Position numbers and translations under genes: made by a program. A stretch of DNA of 64,000 nt from Metallyticus violacea. Lineage: Eukaryota > Arthropoda > Insecta > Mantodea > Metallyticidae. Numbering within the stretch: position 1 is the first letter of the stretch; each line of letters begins with the position of its first letter. Location: contig CM060831.1 of the NCBI GenBank assembly GCA_030762175.1, forward strand, positions 84,894,001 through 84,958,000, in the 5' to 3' direction. The notes below the pieces were generated by a model. The model was not told where the DNA came from. It was given only the letters and a program-made list of their open reading frames with translations, and made no database searches. Shown here piece by piece: positions 44,054-56,640 of the stretch.

Positions 44054-45050
44054 GCTCTAACGGTCGCAATTTTTTTTCTCAACGAAACTCTGCATATAAA
44101 CATAAATTAAAAGCGATTCCACGAGTTCGTTAACCAGCAAAATTGGACGATTGCCGGTGGTAGTTAGTCTAGAGCGAAAACTGAAGGAAAAAAATAATAA
44201 TAATTGCTCTAGCGGCTGCACTTTTTGTTTTATCTCGACAAAATTCGATAAATTTCATTAAAATAAATACATAGATAAGTACTGTTAAAAAATCATGGCG
44301 ATCGGACCACTAGGAGGATAACTGAAAAACCTTTGGGGGTTATTGCGAAATTTTAAAATCGTCCTAATGATCTCAATTTAAAATTGTTTAAAGACAACTC
44401 CACAAATGCCATTAAAAGTAACAAGAAAAATAGTGTCTTTAAATCACTAAATTTGGGCTATTAGCAATGGGGTTTATCTAAATTTAAAAATCCCATTAAC
44501 TATATTAATATTTGTTTCGTAACGAAACTTCGTATATACCATTTAAATAGAATTAACAAGTGGTTTCTGAAAATTAGTGAAATCTAACTATTATGAGAAG
44601 GGATTTGCCTATACCCCAAAATTAATAAAAAAAAAAAAAAACATCTCTAGTGGCATTAATATATATTTCTTCTCAGCGAATCTCCGTATATACCATTTAA
44701 ATAGAACAAGAAAAATAGTTTATGAAATCAGGGGAATTAAATTACGAGAGGGGGTTTACCTGAAACCAAAATTTTAAAAATTACTCCAGCGGCACAATTG
44801 ACCTTTTCGCAACAAAACTCATATACTGCGGAAAATAAAATAAAAATAGTTCCTGAAAAACAAAGAAATCCGTCCGTTAGGAGGGGTGGTATACTTGAAA
44901 CCACTAATTTAAAAATGGCTCAAGTGGCACCAATAATTTTGGACCAAAAATTCGGTATATATCGTTTAAATAAATAAAAAACTAATATATAAAATTAGGG
45001 AATTTGAACTATTATTAATAAGTATACTTAAAAACCACATTTAAGAAGTG
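44054..45050. repeat. Old tandem repeat, about seven units of 130-155 bp
   Basis: Units start near 44054, 44206, 44361, 44491, 44643, 44782 and 44917. Each begins like GCTCTAGCGGCAC and most carry 'ACGAAACTCCGTATATACCA' with 'TTTAAATAGAA' after it, then 'GGGTTTACCTGAAACC' and an end 'AATTTAAAAAT'. Units are strongly diverged from each other. The array starts 28 bases after the end of the Tc1-like element. No coding frame is conserved between units. Confidence 0.75.
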
Positions 45051-45324
45051 TACTTGCGTTTAACTTTCTCTATATTGTTTTAAAATAAAATGAGAAATAA
45101 TATATAAACTATATATATAACCTTGCACATGTTTCATATTTAACAAATGCATCGTTCTGAAAATAGCAAATGTGAAATATCAACCTAATATATGTATGAG
45201 AATTATATTTGTATGCAAGAGAACTTTGTAATAACATTCAGAAAACGTTTCTTTATTATGCTTTTAATACAACATTTAAATAAAATATTAAAGGGAATGA
45301 AGTTCGATTAATCTTTCGATTGTT

Positions 45325-45619
45325 ATCGGTCCTGTTGGTGTATTGGTTACCATACTTTCCTCTTAAACCCAAGATCGTGGGCTCGACCCCGACCAGGACC
45401 GATGAATTTTTCGGGCGTAAAAATCCTAAGTATGGCTTCCTTCGGAAGCGAAGTAAAGCCGTGGGTCCCATGTCGTACATTTACGGCACGAAAAAGAACC
45501 TCAAGCCTGAAAGAGAGGCCTCTGAGCAAAATTTGTCGGCCGTTTCACGCCCTGAGTTGAATGGGACGCTGATGACCTGAGATGTTAAAGAGCGTCCATA
45601 AAAATCAATCAATCAAATA
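45325..45619 (+). mobile_element. SINE family B, complete copy with TSDs
   Basis: 295 bp. Head 'ATCGGTCCTGTTGGTGTATT' with box B 'GGGCTCGACCCCG', body with 'CGTAAAAATCCTAAGTATGG', tail 'GTTAAAGAGCGTCC' then ATAAAAATCAATCAATC. Perfect 11-bp repeats TTTCGATTGTT at 45314-45324 and 45620-45630. Confidence 0.9.
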
Positions 45620-45705
45620 TTTCGATTGTTCATTATTGATTCTGTATTTTTGCTTGATACATAAATTGTTTTTAGTAGTAACGTGTTTTTGTTTTCTTGA
45701 GACAT

Positions 45706-46010
45706 ACGAGGGTAGGTTCATAAGTTTCCGGCCACACCAATAAGAATCCTTATCTGGTGTCATACCTTATCTGTTAAGTAAATAATTACAGCTGTAACTG
45801 TTCAGTTGTTCAGATATAGTTGCATAAAGAAGGCTATGTGTAGAAGATTATGACATGTTCAAAATGGAGTTTCGAGCAGTTATTAATTTCTTAGCAAAAG
45901 AACTTCAAATGAAATTAAACAACTATTGAACGGTGTGTATGGGGAAGCATCCCCCACATATTCTACCGTAAAAGAATAGGCCAACCTTTTTCGATGAGCA
46001 CAAAACAAAT
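45706..46010 (+). mobile_element. mariner 5'-end fragment
   Basis: Begins with a mariner-type terminal sequence 'ACGAGGGTAGGTTCATAAGT', then a transposase N-terminus 'MEFRAVINFLAKE' (45861-45899) and a broken HTH part. The rest of the element is not found. Sequence to 46440 is unassigned. Confidence 0.65.
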
Positions 46011-46788
46011 TGAAATTACGAACCCATTTTCCTTTTCTCCAGTTGCGCAAACATCGTCTTCACTCAAAGAGGCCACGTCGTCCACTGGATTAGAAGACTG
46101 ACGCGCACATATCTTGAATCACTAAAGAGACCAAAAGGGATATTTGATTGATGCATGCCGGTGTACGGCCTTCCTTATCCTTACATGGTGGAATAGTTAT
46201 GTTCCTTTCACAAACGGTAGGGAAGAAATCCGAGCCCAGTTCCAAGCAATGACTATCGAAGCGGGGATGGTAGTGTGACTTAATGATTTTAATAAATGTA
46301 GATGAATATAAAAATCCTAACGTTCAGAAAGAAGCAACGGTACGCCGAAATTTAACTTTGTAGGTAGCATAATAGTATCAAATCACAATCGTTACACAGC
46401 GAAATAAAATGGAAAATGTATGTAGCAATATATCCTTTCTGTGGGGGGGAAAAAAACTTCCTCTTTTGGGGCATTTCTTAAGTCCTGGGCTTCGGCACAA
46501 GTTCATTTTGGTAGCAAACCGCGGCTAATGCTGCCTTTCAGGATGCTGTGTGTTTCTTCACAATTTCAAGTTCTTTTGTTGTGGAAATTGCCTTCATTAA
46601 GTCGAGCAACTCTGAAGTATTTGTTTCTTTAGAAACACGAAATAGTTAGGACTATTTTGTTTGCTCATTTGCGCAAGTATTTCCTTCTTTTCATTGACAA
46701 CAAAAACATTTTCCGTGTCCATTATAAAGTCGTTTATATCTTCAGGATATGCTATAGAATGTTCACAGCGGAAGTTAAACGCCACAGG

Positions 46789-47041
46789 TGATCGAGGTCG
46801 TTAAGGCGCGGACTCGTGAGCATGTCTGGGGTTCGAACCCCACCAGGACCGTCCTCCCTGGAAGGTTTTTTTTTTTTTCATGTTTTTCTTAGTCATAAAT
46901 AGCTAATACCGGGGAAGTACTCTAAACTTAGGCCTGGAACGTTTTCTTCCTTAAAAATATCCTTTCCCAATATGCCATTTCTTCTCATTTATCACCAGGG
47001 TCTCTCAGTAGTAAAATTAGGCGTTAAACACTATTAAAATA
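46789..47041 (+). mobile_element. SINE family A, copy 2
   Basis: Head with 'GGTCGTTAAGGCGCGGACTC' and box B 'GGGTTCGAACCCC', the best preserved of the three; body 'TCTTAGTCATAAATAGCTAA' and 'TTTCTTCCTTAAAAA'; tail 'GGCGTTAAACACTATTAAAA'. Confidence 0.8.
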
Positions 47042-48990
47042 ACAGCGGAGGTTCATTTGACATAAGTTCTGAATGTGTTTACACATATTGCATTTGATAC
47101 TAAAATCGACACACGTGCAAGAGTATCTGCATAGATATGTATTACATTCACTGTAGATTAATTTGCATTTACGGTGCAGATCATTATTTGTACAAAATAT
47201 ATCTCGAGCACTTTAGATGAGGATGGGATCTTTCAGCTACCATTTCTCTTAATGATGATGTCCTTTTTATATTTATAAGCTTTTTGTGCCTACGACGAAT
47301 GTTTTTCATTTTGGAATTAAATTTTCCTTTGCTATGCACAATTAGGCTTCAAACAGCTTGCCTTTAAGAAAGGACACTATAGCCAATATTGTTTTATGTT
47401 TCACATGTTTTCCATGCAGATATATTTCAGCGTGTGATGCATTCGTTCCATATGCATGTCGGGGTTTAAATCAGCTTGCAACCTGTGACAGTAAGCCCTG
47501 CATTTTACATTACTGACGCAGTTTCCCTGGAAGTATGAACCAAAATCAGAGGTGTCATGGTCACATTTCAATGTTTATTATACACAGTAGAAAGCATTAT
47601 TTCCAATTCAGTGGCATCACTCTCTTCCAGTAACGTCCCTGCATTTTGTTTTTGTTGGCCTTTGACTTTTATACATTTTTTTCTCCATGCTTGTCTACGT
47701 TCCATGTACAATAGGTTCTCATTTTTGGCGCTTCCATCGTTGAAATCTAAGCATTATAAAAGAACTTTGCTAAATCTGACATAAACACTTTAGGGTAAAT
47801 ATTTCCAACTACCAAATTAAAACAATGGAAAAATATGGCCAGCACCTGAAAATCTCTTCGCTTGGATATATTGTTGCCCGAAACCCATGCCTCATATCAT
47901 CTGATACTAGTAGTGTTATGAGTTGAAATTCATAGCTATTAGGACCGTGCATTCCTTCAATACACACACAGTCTTTCCCATCTTTTTAATCGTTCGCCCA
48001 ATGCGGTGTTTATTATAATTAATACAAAATCGAAATTTTCAATTCCAGGTGGGAGTCACTGACATTGTCTTGTGGTTTATAAAAGGACACACAGGAACTG
48101 TCAGTGAGTTCACTTCATTTACCCATAACTCGCCATTAGTCCCGTCATTTAACGCTTAACGGAAGAGGAACACCAATTATAACATCGTTCAATATTATAT
48201 AAATCCTGCCTGGTTAACAGATGAATTCTTTCTAATGTAGCATCTAACACCCAGTCTCTAATTTTATTCCGTATGGCTTGAAAAGAAATTTTGTTTGTAA
48301 TATCTACAACTATACTACTTTTTTGTGACTTAAGTCATGTTGATGACCAACATAAGTTTAGATAAGTTTGGCTCGACATTTTCCATCTTCGGCTTGGCTG
48401 ACTCTTATGTTTGAAGTACATACCCCAAATTTTTTCCTTCCTTGCAATTTTAAGTGTCTGACACCTTTAATTTTATAAATAAAATTGCCTGTGTGATGAC
48501 ACAAGCTTTACAGTGTTTTCAGGAGTATGAGAATCACGATTTTTTTTTTTTTTATTACAAACAATGACTACTGTTTTCTCAATTTTCTGCTTACGGTTAA
48601 AGAATCATTAAAGGATGAGAAATGTAGTTCTTCAGATTTTACTTTTATTTCATGTGCTGATTCTAAATGCTCAAATAAAAGAAGTTCCGTTGTTGCTTCA
48701 TGACTATATAAGCTGCATTTCGTTGCTTTGTTTCTAGTGATACGTTAAGTTCTTTGCATAATTGAAAATCCTATTTCAGATTTCACAGTGAGAGGCGTGA
48801 TAACATTTATCTGTTGGATGTACTTTAGAAACATTCTCCTTTAGTTTTATTGTACTCATATTCCCTGGCACATTCCAGGCATACAAACTGTTTTGATGCA
48901 CCATTATCATTAATAAAAAATTAATACAGCACACTCCACACACAATAGCACTCTAACTCACACTTCACGCTCAAAAATGAATTATAGAGC
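47042..48990. other. Unassigned
   Basis: Nearly 2 kb without a recognised gene, transposon or repeat. Short ORFs (for example 47557-47784) show no motif. Confidence 0.4.
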
Positions 48991-49160
48991 CCCGCAGTCG
49001 GCTATAACAAAACAAAACAATTTCAAAGTGATAAGCGTTTCCTTTTTAGAAAAGGCGCAATAACATTCATCTTTACGGGGTGGGACGAATATCCCACAAT
49101 CGGCTTTCACTAAAGAGTAATACAATTGTCTTTTTGGAAGAGGCGCAATAACGCAGCTCC
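48991..49160. repeat. Imperfect two-copy repeat, about 100-bp period
   Basis: 'CCCGCAGTCGGCTAT' at 48992 and 'CCCACAATCGGCTTT' at 49093, each followed about 50 bases later by 'TTTTTAGAAAAGGCGCAATA' or 'TTTTTGGAAGAGGCGCAATA'. Confidence 0.6.
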
Positions 49161-49784
49161 GAACTTTCTAACTGTCGTTCGAGACGCCATTGCAAAATTT
49201 GGCTCTTTGCTGCCGTTCATGAAAAAAGGCGTGACTACTGCACAACAACCATCTGTTTGTAAATGTAAGTCAAGTGTCTACCTACATTTACTCCCTTCCT
49301 CATCTTCGTCACCACCAGCCTCCTCTCCTCTTTGTGCCCGTCTTCATCAGGTGAAACTGAAGATTTCAGCGATTTATGTTGCATTCACGTAGATTTGAAT
49401 ACGCTCTTCGGTTTCAAATGTTGCATGTAAACGGGGATCTTACTAAGATGGAATCCAGTTTGTTAATGTGCGCTAATGTTAATAATTTTAGTCACACAAA
49501 GTCAATCATCGCTTCATATTTACCCACGAAAGGCGCATATGTATTTTATTTTATTTAATTTTAGTATCTTCTTTATCTTTCCAAATTTTACTTCTTGACT
49601 TGAATCAAAAATTAATTCGTTGTTTAAAGGGCTATTTGGTAGGTTTTGAATGCTTTTATTTCAGCACGTAATTATCCATGAGAGATATGAGAACAGTGTA
49701 TGACCTCGCTCAGCGAATTTGGTAAGCAAAAAAAGGTTTAATTTTTAACATATCGTGTAATTTGGTTTCATTATTCTTATATAT

Positions 49785-49885
49785 CTGTTCCGCTGCAATT
49801 ATTTATGAAACGGTATTTTGGTGCAAAATAGACTAATTTGACGATCTTTGGTGGGCATTTCCATTAACAAGTATTGGCAACGCTG
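49785..49885 (+). promoter_or_regulatory. Candidate promoter / 5' exon of gene C
   Basis: Similar to 7070-7170 in front of gene B ('ACTAATTTGACGATCTTTGG', 'CATTAACAAGTATTGGCAAC'). The donor-like site is weaker here (CACAAG|GGTTGT). Role inferred only from position and conservation. Confidence 0.3.
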
Positions 49886-50495
49886 GTAATAAGTATTGCT
49901 ATTTCGCACACAAGGGTTGTACCAGACAGAGGAGTAAATAGTGAAGCAAAATGGTACAGTGGATTGGGTGTGTGTTTGTGCAAAATTTGTATTGGCAAAT
50001 GATACACAAAATCACAAAGTTTTGAAAAAGCGTGTAGCTATAAATAAACACATTTCTACAGCTAAGCCATTCAGTAATAAACGGCAAAGGAAACTTGATT
50101 TGAAAACGTAGCTCTTTAATAAGAATAGTACCAGACCAGACCAGACACAAAACTGTAATTGTTCATAGCTGCTTATTCTTCCTTAAATTGATAATTATCA
50201 AAATTATTTAAAGAAGTGTTTACTTTTAGGGAATGTATCCCCAGATATTCATTTACACAGAACGAGTGCAAAATTGAATTGTAAACCTACTTCTCCTGGC
50301 TGTTGAATAGTTACTGTTAGACATTGGTGACAAAAAGTTTAACATTATCATAATCGAATCAACTCATACAATCTTTACTGTGTGTGTGTACGGTATTTTA
50401 GTACTAAAGCGAAGAAAATAATGTCAATATTCCTGAATATTGTTGAGCTTTATTAACTGAAATGGTAGTATTATTAATCCTAAAACTGAACCTAC

Positions 50496-50542
50496 AAGAA
50501 GAAGAAGAAGAAGAAGAAAAAGAAGAAAAAGAAAAAGAAAAG
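50496..50542. repeat. (AAG)n microsatellite, partly AAAG
   Basis: Seven to eight AAG units, then AAAAAG-type units. Confidence 0.9.
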
Positions 50543-52089
50543 ACTTAAGTACAGAGAACGCTAGTGTCATGTTTTGTATTAATAATGGCGTGTATGTTCT
50601 ATGAAAAAAGAATTTCAAAATAATTGCACTATGATCACACATTACATTTACGGTTATCATTATCGCACACAACAGACATTGTATTTCTTATTCCGGTAAC
50701 TTACAAGTGGATTTCTCTTTCTCTTTGCCTTGCTTTCAAAGAAATATACAATACGAAAAATTGTGATAATGGTGATCCTCTGCAAATACCAGAAATATGT
50801 AACATTCAATGGGTGACTATCAAACTAGCTTAAAGGACTCTTAGAACAGTTCCGTGAAACTTTACATTTTGATGTTGCAAAACATCAGAATATTTTTTTT
50901 TTTTGCATAAATATTATATAACATGTACATGTGTCCCATTAATAACATCTTCTTTTTCTGCATAAAATAAATTTTAAACAAAGTTCAAAAAATAATTAAA
51001 CTCAATGAATCAGATAGATATGATCCTAAAAATTATTGGAAACATTATTAAACTTGATGTATGCTATAAGTAGTAGGATTTTAAACACTTGTGCCAAAAT
51101 TGACCACTAAAAATCAATCTAGAAGATTATATCTTGGGTATTCTGTAGAAAATGAGCTGAATATTTCCAATTTGTTGGAAAATACTAAGATAAATTTACG
51201 CGACGGGTATGTAAATTTCTCTAAAAACTTGTCAAAGATATTCAGAACAGGTTACCTGTTGATATAGAAGTTTTGGACAAAATGTCCATGTTAGGGTTAA
51301 TTAGACTTTAAAATCAAGTTAAATAGCCAGTTAGGAATTGGTTTGGGTTTAGGCTATGAAGAGAGTATTGACATAATTGAAAATCATTGGAGAATATAAG
51401 CTTCAAGGAATGGGTTAATACATCTTCCACAGCATAATTCTATGTAAAAAATCAATCAGTATAATGACGCTGTAGGGAAAATTCATTTTCTGAATCAGTT
51501 TCATTAATTTTTGGCACACTAAAATGCAGAAGTAGAGAGTTTTTAGTCAAGTTAATCCTCAGAGTAAAAAAAATCCCTATCTATTTTGGAGGTAAGGTTT
51601 GTACAACTTTGTGTGAAAACATGTTGTTTTTCCTATGACATCCCTTCCAGTGTCCTACAATGTGATGGAACAAATGTCGGTATAAACAAAGTGCAGAAGA
51701 AAGAGAGGGAGAAGCTGGAGCTTGTGGTGGAGGGATTTGACATTAGAGCTCTAGTGGATGAGGATGATGACGATGACATTTATTTCTGATAGATGAGTTT
51801 TACTTTACATCATGAAGTAAATCAGAATTTTCGGCTTATCTCTTTTCACTGTATAGCCATTTGTGGCCATCTTTAGCAGTCAGTGGTAGTCATTTTTTCT
51901 CACTGAATGTTGGTAACACTTCAAAACTCTAAATAACATTGTACTTTCATTTCTGATCAAACGTGCACATTTTCCTACACATAAATTAGTTTTCATTAGT
52001 TGTGGTCGTTCATTATTACAAAAATTAGTTTTTCATGTATGTGTCAGTTTCATCTTATCACTTTTTACCCTGCATTGATCTTATTGCAT
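50543..52089. other. Unassigned
   Basis: AT-rich sequence. A short + frame at 51586-51789 ends in an acidic run (EDEDDDDD-like) but has no initiation or splice context that supports a gene. Confidence 0.35.
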
Positions 52090-52935
52090 CTTTCCTATTA
52101 TTTCATACCAGCATTTGTGGTTAGAAAAGACATTTTCTTTGCAATTATCCTGAATCTGCTATCATATATGATTAGCAATGAAAGGAAAGCTTTGAAAAAA
52201 GTATGAAACTGGATTTTGTTTGAGATGATGAGAGGTTTATTAAGCCTGATATTATAACATGTCTCGACTCTTTTACAAGTGAGGTTATGTAGGGACAAGT
52301 ACATACTTACTGGATTCATTAATGTTGCTGCCGTTAAACACAAGGGTTTGTTTATTTGATATTTTACAGTTACCTGGTTTATTTTAGTGGTTTATATTTG
52401 GAAGTAAGTCAACAGTAGCATGTTACTTTGTTTATTAAGTTAATATTGATTCTGTGAAATCACACCAGGAACTTATGTAATAGAAACTGTTAAACATAAC
52501 ATGGGTTGCTCCTGTTATGTTAATAATGATTCAGGAAATGTAATCAGGAACTTGTGTAATAGAAATAATTTAGTACAACTGTGGTTGCTCTACTTATTTC
52601 TTAACTATGGCAGGGCAATGCAGAATCCCATATAAACATGTCCTAATTAACAATAATTAAAGGAAGAGTGGATAAATAGTATACACTGTGCAAGGTTTCA
52701 AGTTAATGATGAAGCTGAAGTGTCTAGTCTGTAATAAACATTTTGTACCAACATTTATAGTTAGGAAGGACATTTTCTTTGTTTAATTTTTCTTATTTAC
52801 CATCATTTATGGCAATGAGGGTTAGAGCAATGAAAGAAATGATCCGAAAGAAAGTTGAAGCAGGTTTTGGAGCTTGATGAAGAGGGTTTTAAATGAAATG
52901 TTATAAGCAAAATGTTATATTTCGACTCCTTTGCA
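52090..52935. repeat. Direct repeats around an 80-bp tandem pair
   Basis: A block of about 180 bp at 52090-52265 ('TAGAAAAGACATTTTCTTTG', 'CTCGACTCTTTTACAAGTGA') recurs at 52738-52935 ('TAGGAAGGACATTTTCTTTG', 'TTCGACTCCTTTGCAAGTGA'). Between them, 52439-52518 and 52519-52595 are an 80-bp tandem pair ('CAGGAACTTATGTAATAGAA' and 'CAGGAACTTGTGTAATAGAA'). Confidence 0.7.
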
Positions 52936-53199
52936 AGTGAGTTAAGACAAGACAGTATTGTTCCAGTGATAGTTCTTGACAAGTGAATATTTTGTATGAG
53001 AAATTAAATGCCAGTCATTATCCACAGCAGTGACACAAGGTCCGAGTGAGGTGTCGTCAAGTCATCCCACTGTTTATGCACTAATCTAGTAGTCACTACA
53101 GAACTAAATACCACACATAGTGCCAGTAATATGCATACACCAACTACTTCAATAAGTTTTACACTTAATTGTCTTGTACCTATTCTATATCAGACATTT

Positions 53200-54330
53200 C
53201 TTCATCCTGTCTTCTGCTGAATCACTGTCATTTACATTATTTTCATCACTGCATGCCATCCCATTGTCATGAATAATAACCCTCAATTCTTTCTTCAATG
53301 AAGCCAACTTTATTTCAGTACTCTTGTTTAATTTTTTTGATATGCTGGCATGGTTTCTCTCATTCTGTTTGCCGAATTTCTTGAAATTTTAAATTTGAAA
53401 GTTAAATTTTTAGTGACCATCCATTGTTTGACATCTCCCCGTATTAATTCAATGAGATTAACACATGGGTGGTAAAATGAAAGCCTTATTTTGGTTATGT
53501 TCAAACAGTATTTGATAAATTAGATATTTTTTTCTCATTGGCTTGTTGGCTAGGATTAAACTGTACAGATGTATCTTTGTCCTGTAGTTATGAAATGGAA
53601 TGTTGTCATTTGGTTCCAAGACTGGACATATTATTTCTCTTTATTTTTTAAAGAATTTGCTGGCTTATCTAAATGTACATTATGATATGAGGCATTGTTG
53701 ATTACTGAAACAGATTTTGGTATATTTGGAATTAACATTGTTCAAAGCCATTTTTATGTAGAAATCACTGTTAATTTCTTTATGAAAGTCTCCTGTTTTT
53801 TGTTGTGATCTGTAAATGAGAGAATGTAGGTGCCATCAAATCTGAGCTGCTATAATCATACCAATATTTTGGGACTTTGTGACTGATATGATATACTCAT
53901 CTTCATCTTCATACATTAATGGGCATCCTTCAGCTCTGTAATTGTGAAGGAAAGTAAGATATATAATGCCTATCAAATAGAAAATGCCTAGTGCTATTTT
54001 TTTTTATTCCATTTAAACCCAAATTTTTAAATTATATTTTTAAACATTGTACATTTACTTTGAAAAATAATAATTTATCGAAACTTCTGTAGCATCCTTT
54101 TTATTGTGGGCATAGTCTTTTTTTTTTTTTTTTTTTTTTAATTTTTTTGCATAGTAGTTGTATATAATTTGTCTATTTACATACTTATCAAAATTGTGGA
54201 TTTTGGTGAGTTGTTTTGTAGCATTGTGTTTCTCCCATACTATTTTGTAAACTGAATTGTACAAGTTTCTGATGGCCATAGCAACTCTTTACACCTCCTT
54301 TGTAATACTTGGGAGAAAACTGTCCTAAGG
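53200..54330 (-). pseudogene. DDE-type transposase relic (DDE_3-like)
   Basis: Minus strand in order: 'VINNASYHNVHLDKPANS' (near 53700-53650), 'DNIPFHNYRTKIHLYSLILA' (53605-53545), then 'KKYLIYQILFEHNQNKAFIL' (53540-53480), 'LIELIRGDVKQWMVTKNLTF' (53455-53395) and an acidic end 'DENNVNDSDSAEDRM' (53240-53195). The family has a catalytic D in 'xxDNASYH' and an E in 'NPIELIWxxxK'; here the D is N, while the E is kept. It is stop-ridden. The N-terminal half up to about 54330 is less certain. Confidence 0.6.
54117..54140. repeat. Poly-T tract
   Basis: About 22 T within a T-rich region, inside the transposase relic. Confidence 0.9.
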
Positions 54331-54693
54331 TTTAGCCTCCTCTTTCATACTCATAAACATTCACAGCAGTCTCATGTCTTTGACTATGCAGAGATTTACC
54401 TTTTAGTTTTGATATTATAGGAGGCACTTTGTACTTATTTCTGCATACAACCCCAATTGCATAACATTTTGCACTTAATCGTACTTTATATCAGGCAGTG
54501 AGACAGACTAGAGCAGACTTGAGTTGTACATTTGGATCAAGTTATTGTTAGCTGAACAACATGCGGATATGCATTTAGATAATCTGGCTGCCTACTCCTT
54601 TGCTGAAGATCATCTTTCAAGATCTTTCGCATGATCTATACACCTGTTTTTAACTATTGCCAAGAAAGACTTAATGTCTTTTCCCTTAAAATA

Positions 54694-54952
54694 GTCGGTC
54701 CTGGTGGTGTAGTGATAACCATACTTGCCTTCTGAACCCGAGATTGTGGATTCAAACCCGACCAAAATCGATGGATTTTTTCGGCTTAAAAATCCTAAGT
54801 ATGGGCTTCCTTAGGAAGGGAAGTAAAGCTGTGGGTCCCGTGTCGTATGTTTACGGCAAGAAAAAGAACCTAAACTTGAAAGAAGAGGCCTCTGAGCAAA
54901 ATTTGTGTCGGCCGTTTCATGCCCGGAATTGAATGGGATGCTGATTTTCATA
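54694..54952 (+). mobile_element. SINE family B, 3'-shortened copy
   Basis: Head 'GTCGGTCCTGGTGGTGTAGT' and body as in 45325-45619, ending at 'GGATGCTGA'. The tail with GTTAAAGAGCGTCC is absent. Confidence 0.8.
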
Positions 54953-55059
54953 TCATATGACACAGTGTTAATGCGTGATAGCCATATAAACTGCCAGTCA
55001 AATAGAAATTGTAACTGAAATTTTCTTAGAAGTATAAACATTTATGAAACACTGCCAAG

Positions 55060-55331
55060 GATGGCTGAGATCGTTAAGGCATGAATTCATAAGCTGGAGA
55101 TCTGTGGTTCAATCTAGCCAGGAACCTCTGACCTCTGACTGAGGTTTTTTTTCAGGTTTTCCTCAGTTATAAATAGTAAAATTCGGGGAGGTGCCTTAAA
55201 CTTAGGCCTTTAACGTTTCCTTCCTTAAAAAAAGACTTTCCTAATATATCATTTCATTTTGTGTATCATCAGTGTCCAACACCTGTGATGCCTCAGTAGT
55301 AAAAACGGGCTTTGCAGACCATTCAAAAAGT
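55060..55331 (+). mobile_element. SINE family A, copy 3
   Basis: Head 'ATGGCTGAGATCGTTAAGGC', damaged box B 'TGGTTCAATCTAGCC', body 'TCAGGTTTTCCTCAGTTATA' and 'TTCCTTCCTTAAAAAAA', with the same tail as copy 1 ('AAAAACGGGCTTTGCAGACC'). Confidence 0.8.
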
Positions 55332-55804
55332 TATATAAACTTACTATAAAATTAGTGTAAAATTATTACAGGAAGATGAATTATGGGAAAATGAGCTCAG
55401 ATTTTCTTATATATACAAATGAGTCAGTATATGTAACAACTTCACTGTTCCTAAATTCTTTTAACATTACAATTTCAGATTTTCTTGTTATAATTCGGAG
55501 TTTGTGGCCGCAAGTATCCAGTGGTAAACATGTGTTTTAAATTTTTTAAGACATTAGAATGCTTTTTAGAAAGGAATGTTATGTGAAATCATGCAATGTT
55601 TACCCAAAGACATAAAGAATTGCTTGATTTTTAAGTCTGAACATATTTTAAGTCCACTTTGGTATGGTCTTAGACTTAGTTACAAAGAGTCATTAAGGAA
55701 TTAAAAATGGATATAGAACTGAAATTAATAATAAGAGAACTACTTTTGTTACTCAACATAATCTCTCTGCAGTGAGGCATTTGTCTCATTATTTCACAAG
55801 CCTC
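55332..55804. other. Unassigned
   Basis: AT-rich, no feature recognised. Confidence 0.4.
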
Positions 55805-56640
55805 TCGAATCTAGCATAAAATTCTTTGGGCTGGTGTCACAACCATGTGGTGACTTCACCTTCTTCATATTCATGAGAACATTTTCACCCATAAGATGCT
55901 GTTTTATAGAGCCAAACAAATAGAACTTGCTTTAAGCAAGGTGTGTATTCAGGAATGCTCAAGGACTTCCTACTTTCAATTTTTCAGCATCTCATTTATC
56001 TTGTTACTGGTTTGAGGATGTGATTTGTCACTCAACAGAAGTATGCCTTTGGTGAAGAGTTCTGATCGTTTCTGTTGAATGGCCTTATGAAATTTCCTGA
56101 GAATGTTTCAGTAGCAATTGGCATATATTAAATTGTCTTTGAGGCTGGACTGCAGTGGTCAGTATGTCTTCATGATCCCAGAAGGCTGTCAGAATGCCTT
56201 TCCTGGAAGATGGTGTCACTAAAGTGGTTTTTTTTTACCACAAATAATGCACATTGTTTTAACTGTACTGGTGCATGTTTTGTTTAGGACTGGTAATAGT
56301 TAACCCAAGACTGAAGTAGATCATGCTGTGTGAACAACCAATAGCAGCAGCTATAATGTCTATAGTTTTCCTCTGTCTGCTTTGGTTGTCTTCTTTTTAT
56401 TCAGGTAGCAAATTTGCCTGTATGGTCATCTTTGTTGGCCAGCTTATGCAGTAATCATCTTTAATATGTGTCCAGCCTTTAGGGAATTTCTGTACCCAAT
56501 TGTAACAGGCACTTCTCACTGTAGATGGGAAGCATTTCTTTATGATATTCTTTGATGCCATAAATTTAGCTTGCAAAAATCTTGCAATGGAGCATTCTTT
56601 GAGGGTTGTACATTCACCCTGAGATATTGCCATCTTCCAG
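55805..56640 (-). mobile_element. mariner transposase remnant (copy 2 of a duplicated pair)
   Basis: Same relic as 7905-8880. The HTH part is clearer here: 'CYNWVQKFPKGWTHIKDDYC' (56495-56435). It is followed by 'GILTAFWDHEDILTTAVQPQ' and, near 55900, 'FGSIKQHLMGENVL', the mariner C-terminal region that is eroded in copy 1. Confidence 0.65.

Noticed and set aside
49126..49392. 88-codon + strand frame (MSFWKRRNNAAP...)
   Set aside because: It begins inside the two-copy repeat at 48991-49160 and shows no known domain. Nothing supports it beyond length.
51586..51789. Short + strand ORF with acidic C-terminus as a small gene
   Set aside because: No homologue recognised, no splice or promoter context, and the surroundings are non-coding. 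Kept as unassigned sequence.
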